64,000 nt of DNA from Apostichopus japonicus (taxonomy: Eukaryota; Echinodermata; Holothuroidea; Aspidochirotida; Stichopodidae), in assembly GCF_037975245.1 (NCBI RefSeq), contig NC_092569.1, positions 13,437,001-13,501,000 on the forward strand, in the 5' to 3' direction. The first letter of the stretch is position 1. The number at the start of each line of letters is the position of its first letter. Made by a program: the position numbers and the translations under genes. The notes beneath the pieces were generated by a model. The model was not told the DNA's origin and made no database searches. It worked only from the letters and a program-made list of their open reading frames with translations. Positions 34,075 to 49,019 of this stretch are shown one piece after another.

Positions 34075-37000
34075 ACACAATGTTCCCACTGACGTTTTAA
34101 AAATCTGAGAAGTAATAAGTATAAGTATGTTTGATATTATTATTTTCTTTCAGTTATAAAGTCAAGATCCTAAACTCATTTTCAGTCTCAGCTTGAGACA
34201 TATTTTAACATCTTCTTCCATTCGTTGCTCAACTGTACGCAGCTCCTCTGTGTTCATTGTAGAACTAAAACCAATGACTAAATGTTTCTCAGAAGTATAC
34301 AAACAAGCCAAAAATAAATTATAAATATATATTCTCTGGTGAAAGGTAATGCCATTTCCAACCATAGTAGTGTCTCATGTTAGTTAGTAAACTAAACAAA
34401 TATCATACACAATTAAATGTATTTCGCTGAAATAATCTCACCAGAAATATTTATAGTATATCAATTTTTCAATGATTACTCTTAGATAAGCTTTAGAATT
34501 TTTACTTGCTTTCGTGATTGAAATTAATATTTGTCATTTATAATGGTAAAATACTTAACTTGCAGACGTGAGTATATATAAATATGAGGTGTTATTTATC
34601 ATTATATTACAGGTGTTTTACTATTTCAAAGTGAATAGGCATCGTTAAATCATCCAGCTCTCTGTGTGTTGAATAATAGTAATGGCGATTAAATGAGCAA
34701 TTGTGTTGCTCTTGGTTTTCTGGAAATTGTAATATTTGATCCGATATAACTACGCTGATGACCTTTTGTTACGAATCCAGATAAAGTAACAATGAAGAAT
34801 GTATGTTATTAATTAAAATTAATGAATTGAGGAACTAGAAAACAAAAATTAAGTGGAAACTGATAGAATTATTAAACCTATATGAGGTAGAATAATGATA
34901 CACATTTTTCAAATGTAATCGAGAATATAAAAACGACATGTTTCATGAAAAACATCAGCATTGCTTTAACAATATATTGTAAGGTTTTAAACAGTTAAAA
35001 GCGTCTCTGAAATAGAAGCAAGCTTTGCTTGTTATGTGATTGGGGAATATGTCCAACAAGGAACAATTGCGAAAATGACAACATTTGTATCACGAGAGGT
35101 TTCCGCATAGAAGGAAAAAGGAAACGATGGGGTTGAGGGCGAGGGAGGCAGAGCATGTCATAAACGTCCTTTAAAATTCAACAGAGTTGGTTATAAATCC
35201 TCGCGTAGTGCAATATCTCCACTCCTATGAGATAAATGATTATACATTAAACGGGATAAATGTTGATGTTATTCATTTTGTGCATGGTCATTTGTCAAGT
35301 GAATTACTTTTCTGGCTATAAATGACTTGAAAATGTCTTTTCAAGTTGATATTAAAGTAAATACTTACCACGGGTAGGCATGGGTGCTGTTTGAACATCT
35401 GCAATCAGTAAAAGAAGAAGAAAAAGACGTATTGGTCTCGGAGGGATCCTGAGATTGTGAGTTTTACTTACTTTTGTTCCATAGGTCTGCTCACCGACTG
35501 TAACCAGTACCAACAATGATGAATGGGATTCGAGATATAAGCTTGAAAAGAGGCGTATAAAAAGGAAATTCTGTAACACATGGGCACGCGAGTACACGAT
35601 TACACGTACACATGTCCATGTTCGCAAATATTTCTTCTTCTTATATATAAGTATATACAAAACAGAAATGATGAATTCCCAGTACAAAGCGATGTCCTTT
35701 ATTACGTCTTAGTTAACAGCGTGGGTAAACATTTCTTTCAAAACACCATAATGTTACATTCTGTGTTGGACATGTGTGTGGAAAACCCACCGGAATAATA
35801 TAGTGTTGCATACCTCCATACAATGTACAGCTTACTGCAGGCAAATAACAAATCGACTAAGATGTTACTTGTTACTTCAATACTCAGTTACTGTAAAGGA
35901 GAATATTAACGTCCTTAATGAACGCAACGCAGTTCCTCCTTTGTATTGTACTGAAAAATACAACATTCTTAGCAAATCAAGCTCATGTTTCATGCTTGTA
36001 ATCTTAACATGAATTTGGTTGGGCATTAATAAAGTACATTGCTGTTAATCATTATCGAAATCGTTATATCGTGATTATCCATGATGCGACGGAGCAAACT
36101 TCCCGCCCACCCAATACCTTCTTAACAAATCAAAGCATGGGCTGAAAGTAATAATTTAACATGACTTTAATGGTATTTAAAACATGATTGTTATTATATC
36201 CTCCCCTTTGTATTTTTTAGATCCGAGAACGTCATTGTATCACAATCACATTTTAGCTAAATTCTTACTTTCTGAGCAAGTGACTCCGTTGAACCATGTA
36301 GGGATACTGTTATGGGCATGTTTTACCTATTGCATATTCACAATGCTACATTTCTTGATGATGTCATCTCTACGTCATCGCCCTAGTGATCGTCAACGCA
36401 AGTACCGCGTCCTGATAGAGGTTTATACACCGCTGTTGGGGAACCATCGCCTCTCACCCCGTTCCAATAGCACGGTTCTTTATTGTTTTGCCGTAACATT
36501 GCGTTACCTGTTATATTCCTATCGTTAGTACGTTCTGTGTATCTGTTCAAGTTTTGACTGAAGGATCTTCAAGTCTTTAATGACTTCTTTCCACCTAATT
36601 ATCCACTCACTTCTACTACGGAATGGACTTTCCCTTATCCATACCATATCTGACATCCATCCAGAGAATTGAAGTGGATCCCATTATAACAAGTTTAACT
36701 ATTCTTGGATGAACTTTTATTCATTTATAAATTCCGCGCCTCGCGCCTTTTGATGGAGCACTCTTTTTCTCGGACCATCTCAAAGGCCCAGCTCTACTAC
36801 ACCATCGAGTTCATCGACTTCAGACCCAGTCTTAATAGATAAGTCAAATATTTCTATCCGGCGCCTTAAGTTAACTGTGCTCTTTGTTATTCCCTTATTT
36901 GTACCATTCACCTCTATTGTCCATATTATTTGTAGAATATAGAAATATTATTATTCAAAATACCATTCGAAACCTCGTCAATCTTTGATTTTATGCGTTA

Positions 37001-38623
37001 ACACCCTTGGAAACTCATTCTGCTCGAATACGACTTATTTACATGTCGTTTCCGTACCAATACACATAACCCTGGCTTTTGCACACGTCCCTAATTCAAC
37101 CTACGCCACCCTCCGGAATTAATGAGTAAAGTGAGTCAATAATACGAATATAAGCATATACAATGCATACTGTTAATTTAATAGAGTTAGATTAAACCCC
37201 GTTTCTCTCCTAAACAAATACATTTTCATACTCTGTTATTATCGCTCTGCATCCCCATATATCCCTTTTGGAGTTCCAAGACATAACAGAACCGTTAAAT
37301 AGTTACTTATCTTACCCTTGGTACATCTTGGTTCAAGGAAGCCATTAGGACAGATACAGATGAACATTTCGGATGATTCAAAGCAGACACCATTGTTTAG
37401 ACAGGGATTGGAATCACAAGGGGAACCTCCCGAAGAAACAAGAAACAAACAAGCACAAATATTGACAGTAATTAACTGATATAAATATAACATTTGGTAT
37501 AGTTTCGATGTTACTGAACAGTAAAATCCCATAGCAGATCATTAATTACACTTCAATTAAAATGAAAAAGAAACAAGTAGAACAGTCAGTTTTGAAGATA
37601 TCCAATATTCATGTCATCCAGACCACACCACACCATATTACATAACTCTCTCTAACGCTACATACTACACCATACCACATATCACACCTTACCACAAAGT
37701 TGCACCAAGTCACCTAACATTCCGTCTCGTGTCATCCACATATACCACATTACATCACATACCACATTACACCAAGCCACACCACATACCAAATCACATC
37801 ACATCGTATCACGTCACGTACCACACTACACAACACCACATGCCACCACGATCACATAACGTCACTTCACGTCACATTACATCCCGTGCCTTCTCAATAT
37901 TGTATGAAAGACCTGACGTCATACAAAATGACTTGAAATTTCACCTGACTTGCAAACGTTAAGCGTTTGAACTGTGGCGTTTGCAACGCGTAACAATTGC
38001 ATTAATATGTAACTAAAAATATTATTTAGTTTGTTTATTGATCGTTATCAAAACATAATTCCGCAGTTAACAGATTAATTATGGATTTACCTCGGCATGA
38101 ACTAATTCGCTAGATTGAAATTGTAGTTGCTGCAGTCGTCAGATTATTGCTTGCATCATTTAAAATAAATCGAAACAGAAAGACCTAATTTCCATACAGA
38201 GGGACGTTTTAATATTATGCAGGGTGGTGCAAATTACGTTATAGTACAAAACCAACAACACATACCAAACCTGTGCCGTTACAGAGACAGGATTATCCTA
38301 GTCTAACGCCATTTATCTGATATTAACTTTACCTGGATCCGTGCAGTTCTTCCCAGTAAATCCAGTTGCACAACTACATGAATAGTCTTTCGTAATTTCG
38401 TCATTAGTACATGTGCCTCCATTCAAACACGGGTTGGGCACACAAGGATCTGTCATCGAGAGAAATATCGAAAGGAATTAAGCTTTGAAATATTATTGAT
38501 ACGAACAGTAGAATAGAGTAGACATAGCAGCTATACTACTGACTGTACATAAAGCCCCGCATGAACACAAAGATAAATGAAAAAACTTTAAAAAAAAACT
38601 TAAACAAAAATAATAATAATAAT

Positions 38624-38680
<57 letters not shown>

Positions 38681-41600
38681 CACACACACACATATGTGTG
38701 TGTTGATGGACAATTAAGAGATCTCCTATTTCCAATTATTCAAGCTCATGTTTCATGCTTGTAATCTTAACATGAATTTGGTTCGGCATTGATAAAGTAC
38801 ATTTCTGTTAATCATTATCGAAATCGTTATATCGTGATAATCTATGATGCTATGGAGCAAGTGACCTTCTCACCCAATAAGTTCTTAGCATATCAAAGCA
38901 TGGGCTGAAAGTTATACTTTAACAAGACTTTAATGGTATTAAAAATATGATTGTTATTATATCCTCACGTTTGTATTTTTTAGACCCGAGAACGTCATAG
39001 TATCACAATCACATTTCGGCTAAATACTTACTTGATAAGCAAGTGATTCCGGTGAACCCTGTAGGGCATCTACAAGTAAAACCCTGGTTTTTGCTGTCAC
39101 ACGTCCCTCCGTTACTGCATGGATTGGAGTCACATGGATCCGACACAGCTAAAAAATGATGAACGAAATTCTAACGTTATTGCTTAAGCCTTTACCTCTT
39201 CTGTCCTTTTGTTACAATTCTGCTATATTATTTGGGAATATTACCTGTTTCCTCCCACCATCCTTTAATATATTCCTACATATTCTTATCCTCTTTCTGT
39301 GGCAGCCTATCCTACCTAAATTAATCTTAGCGTGTCTAGTTTGAGTCACATAAACACATGTACATGTGTATAAATGGTTTAATACTGTAATCAGTAAAGT
39401 GTGAACCTTGCTTGAAAAGGGCGAATCAGAAAGTTGTTGTCATCGATTTCGGCAATAAATGTTGCAATGAACTTACAGAAAAATTAACATGAATGGTCTT
39501 TTATAACCAGACTGCAGATTTTTTTGGTATTGTTCAACCATAGCATTTATAGACTACAAGATGTTCATGTGTAGGATGCTCCAAAAACCAACTTGCCGTC
39601 ACCCACACCCGATCTCCCACAATACATTGGAAAGAAAACAACTTGTTTTAGTATTACTTGGCCCTCATTCCATGCCAGTAATCATATCGGCCATGAGATA
39701 TGCTTATTTTCGTATGTTAAGGTGACTAAATCATGATGGTAAATTTCTAACAAAAATTCAACTAGCTAAGTGACATAGAGAGAACCACTGCCCCCACCCG
39801 ACCCACCCCACCTCCTTCTTAGTAAACCATAAAATACAACCTTCTTATTCAAGCATAACATACAAATGGTACTTTAATATGCCGGCTATCTTACTTTATT
39901 TCTGTCTAATTTATGAAAAAGCAACACAAAACATGGCAGCATTAGGAAAAGGGGCAAGACACATTCGGTAGGCATGAGCGATATATATATATATTGATAA
40001 ACCATTGATTATTTCAGTACATACATACCATTATCTGAACATGTACTTCCAGTGTATCCTGCAGTACACATGCACATAGGCTGAATTGTGCTGTCACACG
40101 TCCCGCCGTTCTCGCATGGATTTGGAATGCATGGATCAGACATCACAGCTAGAACGAAGTTATGATTAAAACGTTCTTACTTAAGTGAATATGTTTTAAC
40201 TATTTTACATATCGAAAAGAAATTTTGACCTAGAATATTCTTTCAAATTTAAACGTAAGTGACATAGAGAGAACCACTGCCCCCACCCGACCCACCCCAC
40301 CCCATCTCCCTCCTAGTTAACCTTAAAATACAACCTTTATATTCAAGCATAACATACAAATGGTCTTTTAATATGCCGGCTGTTTTACTTTATTTCTGTC
40401 TAATTTATGAAAAAGCAACACAAAACATGGCAGCATTAGGAAAGGCACTCACGACACATTCGGTAGGCATGAGCGATATATAATTTGATAAACCATTGAT
40501 TATTTCAGTACATACATACCATTATCTGAACATGTACTTCCAGTGTACCCTTCAGTACACATGCACATATGCTGAATTGTGCTGTCACACGTCCCGCCGT
40601 TCTCGCATGGATTTGGAATGCATGGATCAGACATCACAGCTAAAACGAAGTTTTGATTAAAACGTTCTTACTTTAGTGATTATGTCGGCCGTGAGATTAG
40701 CTTAATGTTTGCATGGTAAGGTGATTAAATCATAAAACATTCTAACAAAATCCTATTAGGTAAATTTAATGCGTTTTGGGTATCTGGCAAATTTTCCCAT
40801 AACTCCTACTTTCCTTTGCCTAATCATATTCCGGGTCAAAATTTCTTAAGACTAATTCATCACGAAAGGACTTATAGATAAGACCCGGAATTAAATTGAT
40901 ATAACAATGAAAAGTTCAGTAATCAGTTTAATCGACGATCTTATTATCATAATTTGGCCGGTAACTGCCAATTATTGTTGGCCGCCGTTACCAGATCATG
41001 AAGATCAACACCCTGTACAACATTGACTCAATTCAGGTTGATTTATATCGTGGCATGTATAAATTTAACATGATTTGAACCGGGTTAAATCGCATTTACC
41101 GATTAAACACAAAAACGTTGATGAATGTGTGTGTGTCGGTGGTCAAAGACAATTAAGAGATCTTATGCTCATGTTTCATGCTTGTAAAATTATTTTGGTT
41201 CGACATTGATAAAGTACAGTGATGTCAATCGTTTTCGAAATCGTTATATCGTGATAATCCATGATGCTACGGACCAAACTTCCCGCCCCACCCAACGGAT
41301 TCTTAGCAAATTCAAGCATGGGCTGAAAGTAATACTTTAACAAGACTTTAATGGTATTTAAAATATGATTGTTATTATATCCTCCACTTTGTACTTTTTA
41401 GATCAGGGAACGTCATATTATCACAATCACATTTCGACTTAATACTTACTTCCTGAGCAAGTGACTCCGGTGAACCCTGTAAGGCATGTACAAGTAAAAC
41501 CCTGGCTTGTGCTGTCACACGTCCCTCCGTTACTGCATGGATTGGAGTCACATGGATCCGACACAGCTAAAAATGATGAACAAAATTCTGACGTTATTGC

Positions 41601-44600
41601 TTAAGCCGTCACCTCTTCTGTCATTTTGTTACAGTTCTGCTATAATATTTGGGAATATTACCTGTTTCCTCCGACCATTCTTTATGATATTCCTACTTAT
41701 TCTTATCCTCTTTCCGTGGCAGCCTATCCTACCTAAAGTAATCTTAGCGTGCCTAGTTTGAGTCACATAAAACACATGTGTATAAATGGTTTAATACTGT
41801 AATCAGTAAAGTGTGAACCTTGCTTGAAAAGGGCGAATCAGAAAGTTGCCGTCATCGACTTCGGCAATAAATGTTGCAATGAACTTATAGAAAACTGAAC
41901 ATGAATGGTCTGTTATAAGCAGACTGCAGATTATTTTGGTCTTGTTCAACAATAAAATTTATAGACTACAAGTTTTTCACACAAATGTTCACTAGTAGGA
42001 TACTCCATTAACCTACTTGCCGTCTACCACAACCGATCTCCCACAATACATCGCCACCTCACCAAAGAAAATTTGTAATATTGGCTTAACACTTTGTGCT
42101 ACACCGAAATAAAGCAACTTGGTAAAGTAGTACTTGGCGCCCATTCGATGTTATCAGACAACAAGCTTCATGAGACCTGATATTTCCGAGTTTCGTCATT
42201 TTCGTAACTGATTCTGTATCTTACAATAAATTAGTATCACACTTTATCCTTATTACTTGTAATATCAACATGTTGACCTTGCAGTTCAGTGATTAGTAAA
42301 AGTACTTCATCTATCATATCCATACTGCAGTACATCGTATTTCAGACCTCACAACACTATATGACGTCACATTGCGTTATCTATAATATCACTCCGCATA
42401 ATGTCATCCAGACCACACCATATAGCATCACTCTATTCAACGCTGCATACCACAACACATCACATATCACAGCTTACCACAGAGTTGCACCACGACACCT
42501 ACCATACCACCGCGTACCATCCACATACCAGATCACATACCATACCACAACACAATACTACCGAGTTGCACCACGTCATCAACCATACCATCTCGTATCA
42601 TTCACATACCACATCACATACCACACCACATCACATCACATATCACACCTTACCACTGAGTTGCACCACGTCACCTACCATACCACCTCGTATCATCCAC
42701 ATACCACATCACATACCACATCACATCACATATCACACCTTACCACAGAGTTGCACCACGTCACCTAACATACCACCTCGTATCATCCACATACCACATA
42801 CCACATCACATACCACAACACATCACATATCACACCTTATCACAGAGTTGCACCACGTAACCTACCATACCATCTCGTATCATCCACATACTGTACCACA
42901 TCACATAACATACCACATCACATACCACAACTCATCACATCACACCAAGCCACACCACATGTCACATCACATAGAATAGTTCACGTACCAAATAACACTA
43001 CACCACAATACACGCCACCACGTAACGTGATATCACATTACATCCCATACCTTCCCATTTTCGCATGATAGAACTGACATCAGACAAAGTGACTTGAAAT
43101 TTCACCTGACTTGAAAAAGTTTATCGTTTGGCCTGTTGCGATAGTAACGCGTAACATCTGTACAAATGTACCCCAAGATGTTATTTTTTTTGTTTATTAA
43201 TAGCTATCAAATAATAAATCCGGAGTTAGCAGAGTAATTATGGATTTACCTCGGCATGAACTAATTCGTATAAATTAAGCTAGATTGAAATTGTAGTTGT
43301 TGCGGTCGTATGATTATAGCTTGAATCATTTAAGATGAAACGAAAGAGAAGGAGGAGAACGATATTCATATTATGCAGGGTGATGCAAATACGTCATAAT
43401 ACAAAACCAATATGGATACCAAACCCGAACTGTAACAGTGACAGGGTTATCCTAGTCTAAAGTCATTCATCTGATTATAACTTTACCTGGATCGGAGCAG
43501 TTCTTCCCAGTGAATCCAGCTGTACAATCACATGAATAGTCTTCCGTCATTCCGTCATTCATACATGTGCCTCCATTCAAACACGGGTTGGAAACGCACA
43601 AATCTGCCATCGAGAGGAATATCGATAAGAAATCAACCTTGAAATATTAGTGGTACGATTACAGTAGAATAGGAAAGACGTATCATATATAACACTGATA
43701 ACTGCGGACGAGACGTTACCTCATGTATGCCGTAGCCGCATATTTGTTGGGGGGGGGGGGTGGGGGAGGTGGTTGCAAAATGCTACATAGGAAAAACGTT
43801 AAAAGGATACTTTTAAGAATCAGTTGAAGTATTGATAATTTTTGTGAGAATGAAGTGCATTTGGAGAAAGGTAATACTGTTGGGGATTAAGGTATCACAA
43901 CGATCAGTTCTGAAGGAGATGATTTACGTGGACAGGGTGCAGGATCGGTTTTGACATGTCTCCAACATTAAATAATAATCGGACTTTAAACTGGTAAGCT
44001 ATAGTACGGTAACGTTTGCTGTTCTATACCCGAATAATGAAAGTAAGCCTCGACCCAATGCGTTTCTAGTAGTAAGGGGGGGGGGGGTCGGAAGGACCTA
44101 TTTTGTAAAACAAATATAGGGGGTAGTTATTCCCCCTCCCCCGTTTCTAAGTCACAGTTGTAATCTTCCAAATATTGAATTTTAGATTTCTATTTTAGTA
44201 TTTATTTCGAATAATCAACATCAAAATATCAACTTTTCTTGCAATTAAGGGCTATGGTGGTATATAGGCAACTGAGGCGGTAACGAAACTTTCGCATAAA
44301 GTGTTGAAAATTCCATGTTCCAGCTTGATTGCCTGGCACTCTGCTATTACTTTAAATTTATCTCTAGATTAAAAAGTGAAGGGACTGAAACATACTTCGT
44401 CCCCTCACATTTCACAGTGGGATAGGGTGGAGTGGGGGCAACTACCAGTCCATCTGTCCCCCGTTAGTACGTCTATTGTATTGCTTTAGGCTACGAACAT
44501 GGTTGTGACGTCACGGATTCACTTTGTCCCGACTGCCCAATTTATTTCAATGGATGGTATCACGGTACAGTATACAATATTTTAGACCATTAACTTTAGC

Positions 44601-46780
44601 ATCAATTTTGTTTATATATATATGTACCCAGGCCCGGGTTCGAATTTATATATAGGAATAACGGAAAAACTGTTAAACAACTATGCTGCATTCATAGAGA
44701 AAGGCTGGATCTCGAGTGATATACAATAATTCAATTAGGTAAGTGATTGGAAGTAAAACAGCCAATGTTTGGTTTTTGCAGAGCTTTCGAGCAAAACTAG
44801 CTCTTCTTCAGTGCATGATCACCGAAAGTGACGAGGAGTAACAGGAATTGAAACTATTTTATAGAGAAGATTGTTGGCATGGTTGTAAAGTCAAAGCGAC
44901 TTACTGATTTCTGCTGAACTGAGCAGAAGTTTTAGAAATTAGGATTATTTTAATGCGCGTCGGATTATTTTAATACGATTCCGTCGTAATTGCAAAGGAA
45001 TTGTTTTGGTTTATCTGGGACGGCAAATCGTTTCTGATGTTTAAACCGAATGATGCCGTGGTCTTTAGGTTTAGTTCCCAGAAATTTTCTTTTCCTTTCC
45101 TAGATTTATCTGTCCAAGTATCGTTGTGGTCAATTGCAATAACACGCAAAGTCTGAATTGAATGATTTTGGAGATTGAAGTGATTTGCAACATGTTGGTT
45201 GACCTTTTTTGTTTTGATCGCCGATCTATGTTGTGTCTTTCTCATTCCAAGAGTGTTTTTTGACTCTCCAACGTATTGTAAGTTACAAATATTGCAGCAG
45301 ATGAGATAAATGACATTTTTGGATAGGCAGTTAATTTTGTGCCGAATTTGGAACGTGTGTTTGGTTTGGTTGCTCTGAAAGGCCCCGGTCGAATCGACAA
45401 GTAAGCACGTTTTGCAATTTTGTGTACAGGGCGATGATCCTGTAGTTTCTGTTTTGCTTTCCCCTAATGGGGTGTCATGCCGAAAGGATGCCCGAACTAA
45501 GATATCCCGTAGGTTGCTGGGTATTTTAAAGCGACGACAGGTAATTCTGGGAAAACTGATTTCAGGCGTTCGGTGCCTTGAGGTATGTGAAAATTCTTCT
45601 GAATGATATTAGCCAGTGGTGGGAGACCAGGGTGGAATTCAGTAACCAATTATACCCTTTTTGGAACTGGTGTCTTTGGTGCGTGAATCAAAATCGACTT
45701 CAGAGGAGCAAATGCGTCGAATGCGCAACGCTTGACTGTACGGAATATTTCTGGTACAGTGACGTGGATGGCAACTGCTTGGTAAGAGGTAGTTGTGCTT
45801 GTTCGTGGTGTATTGAACAAGTCTGTTTTGAATGAACCATTTTGTAGGGTCACAGTGGTGTCCAGGAAGTGAACGCCATGTCCAGAAAATTAGCAGTAAA
45901 TTTGATAGTGTGATGAAACGAGTTAATGTCATCAATGAAGAGTTTAAGATTTGCCTCACCATGGGTCCATATCATAAAGATATCGTCAATGAAACGTAAC
46001 CACGTGTGTGGTTTCAAGTTTTGTCGAGATAGAAATTCTTTCTCGAGGTTTCCCATGAAGATGTTGGCAAAAGGCGGTGCCATTTTGGTACCCATTGCGG
46101 TGCCATGAATTTGGAGGTAGTGTTTGTTGCCAAATACCAGATTATTGCTGGTCAAGATAAGCTGCATCAATTCGGCCAATTCTTTCTTCATGGGGGTTTT
46201 GCCACGTTTCGGTTTGAATGCTTTTGTGCAGGCCGAAATGCCCTCTCCGTTAGGGATATTTGTGTATAACGAAGACACATCCAAGGTAACTAACAGAGTG
46301 CATAGGGGAAGATTTTTTTTATCCCCATTTTCCGGATGAAATCCGTAGTGCCCTACACACATAGGACGGTAGGGCCGAAACAAGAGGTTGGATGAGAAGA
46401 GCCACGAATTTGGATTTTTTTTCAGTCGCTGTACCATTACCCGATATTATGGGCCTCCCGGGATTGCCTTCTTTGTGAATTTTAGGCAAAAAATAAAAGC
46501 GACCAGGTTTTGGTCGTTTTCAAGGAGGTTTTGGCCTAACTTGCGGTCAATGGAACCATTCGAGACTGTCTTTTGGATGACTCTTTTCACGTTTTGTGTG
46601 ATTTCTTGAGTAGGATCAGAATCCAGGAGTTTGTAGTGTTGAGGGTTGCCGAGTAGTCTGTTGACTTCCTCTCTGTAACATTGTTTGCCCATAGCGACAA
46701 CTGCAGAACCCTAGTCGGCTGGCTTGATGACAATGTCATCGCGCTTCCGGAGTTCACGGATATATCTCAGTAATACAGTA

Positions 46781-46832
<52 letters not shown>

Positions 46833-48970
46833 GTATATATATATATAGTATATATATATATACATACTATATATACTATATATATACTATATACTATATA
46901 TATATACTACATTTACTGAGATGTCAAGCGAAGTATATAGTTAACCAACTGAAAAGAATTATCTGTGCTAATAACCAGTAGGTTATCAATACTTGAGAGG
47001 CTCACTGACCTTTACTTCGTTTTATTTCTTCTTTAAAAGTGAATATGTAAACTTTCCGTATAAGGAGTATAAAAGTTTTCAAGTTTTAGTCAAAAATTTC
47101 GAGTGGCAGAAATCTTGGATTTTTTAAAATCTTATTTCAACCCTAATACGCGTCGCAGATAGGCTTCGTCAGTGCATCTATAAAGAGTTTGTTGGCCACC
47201 TATGTTGAATATGGCCGCAAAGTAAATACGGGTCTTCACAAACGTGTTCGTACCTTTTCAAATGTTTGTGTGTGTGTGGGGGGGGGGGGGCTAAAGGTTA
47301 ATGTCAAATGACATTCTCTCAAAACCTGTATCTCAAATGAGTATATGCTTATTTAATTGGTGTTTAACATTTTCGACCATGTCTAACATGGTTATTTCTG
47401 ATAGATGTTAAAAACATCTGGACCATTCTGTTAAAGTACGATCAACTGCCCATCACGAGTTAGAATGCTCGGTATTCTAGTTTTTCTTGATATTGTATAT
47501 GTTATATTTATTATTAAACAGCCAACAGAGAGCAACTCGCGTTTCGGGAATTAAACATGTGACGTAAGTTCGTTAAGATTTAGTTTGTCTTGGATACTGC
47601 ATTGACCTTGACTTGTTGTATTCAAGACCGTCGGCCTTTAGCCTCGGAGAAGTTTGTAGCTGGTTAATTTATTAGATGGAGAATAAACCCTGTTTCTATC
47701 CTAAACAAATATATTTTCATATTCTGTTATGTTGCTCTGCATCCCTATATATCCCTTTTGGGTTTCCGAGACATAATAGAACAGTTATATAGTTATTTAT
47801 CTTACCCTTGGTACATCTTGGTTCAAGGAAGCCATTAGGACAGAGACAGATGAACATGTCGGGTGCTTCAAAGCAGAAACCACCGTTTAGACAGGGATTG
47901 GAATCGCAAGGGAGCACTCCAAAAGAAACAAAAAACAAACAAGCACAACGTTAGACAGTAATTAACTGATATAAATATAAAGTTTGGTAAAGTTTCGATG
48001 TTACTGAACAGTAAAATCCCATAGCAAATCATTAATTACACTTCAATTCAAATGATAAAGAAACAAGTACAACAGTCAGTTTTGAACATATTCAATATGC
48101 TTGTTGCATTTGATTAAAACTAAAATTCATAACGTGTCTAGAAGATTACCAATTACGTCATTTGGTGTTAAAAGCTAACAGATTGACTTACTTTCAACAA
48201 TTACCACCTTATGTTGAGTAAATCTTGCAATTTTTTTTTTTTTAATTTCATATACTAGCTGCTTTTGAGTAGAATTGTTTTTAGCTCTTTAAATCTGCTG
48301 TAATTGTTGCTATCAAAAGAGTCAAATGGATTTGTGTATTCTTACTTAGAGTGATATAAAGTGAAAGTTTGAGATAAATTAATAAATAATGTGATTTCAA
48401 ACAAAATCGTTGCTCTGGTTTTGCATATTACCTAGAAAAAGAGGTGTTGATTACACTGCAAGCTTATGTCAACATCGATTTTGTCCTTTATACAAAGTTC
48501 ATTTTCTCTAATGGAAGTGAGTATAGGAACTGCTACACTTAAATTATTTAAGTTCTTAACGTGACCTCATGTTGACATGGGTGTCCAGTGTTAAAACTGT
48601 TCCCTTTCTTCCTTCAAATTGTTAAAAAAAAAAAAAAACACAGAAGAGAATGTAAAATATTTCAGATCCTAGTGACACTATGATCTTAGATAACCCATCA
48701 AGTTTGGTGATCCTCACATAGATCTTTGTCATACAAGTTTTTTTTTCCATCTCATTCATTCAAGAGTATTATATTAATGGTACACTCTTGTATTTAGTTC
48801 CAATAACTACATTGTTATGTCATCTCAATGTTACAAAGGAATTATTTACATAATGCGAACAATGTTGCCGAATAAAGTATTTTTTTCCCCTCTCTTTCTT
48901 TTTAAATATATAGGTATACATAAATCCATATATAAATACACGTTTACACACATAAATAAACAAAAATACT

Positions 48971-49019
<49 letters not shown>

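Noticed and set aside
34162-34365. Possible extra exon reading [20 protein letters not shown], partly conserved at 1024-1075
   Set aside because: The gene A copy has an in-frame stop, the two copies would need different donor sites, and gene B lacks the region. Support is too weak for a coding call.
42289-42979. Long open frames rich in His, Thr and Ser (also 3474-3866, 22229-22779, 49258-49656, 54057-54437)
   Set aside because: They are translations of period-5 CACAT-type arrays lying in introns, open in several frames at once and without domain structure.
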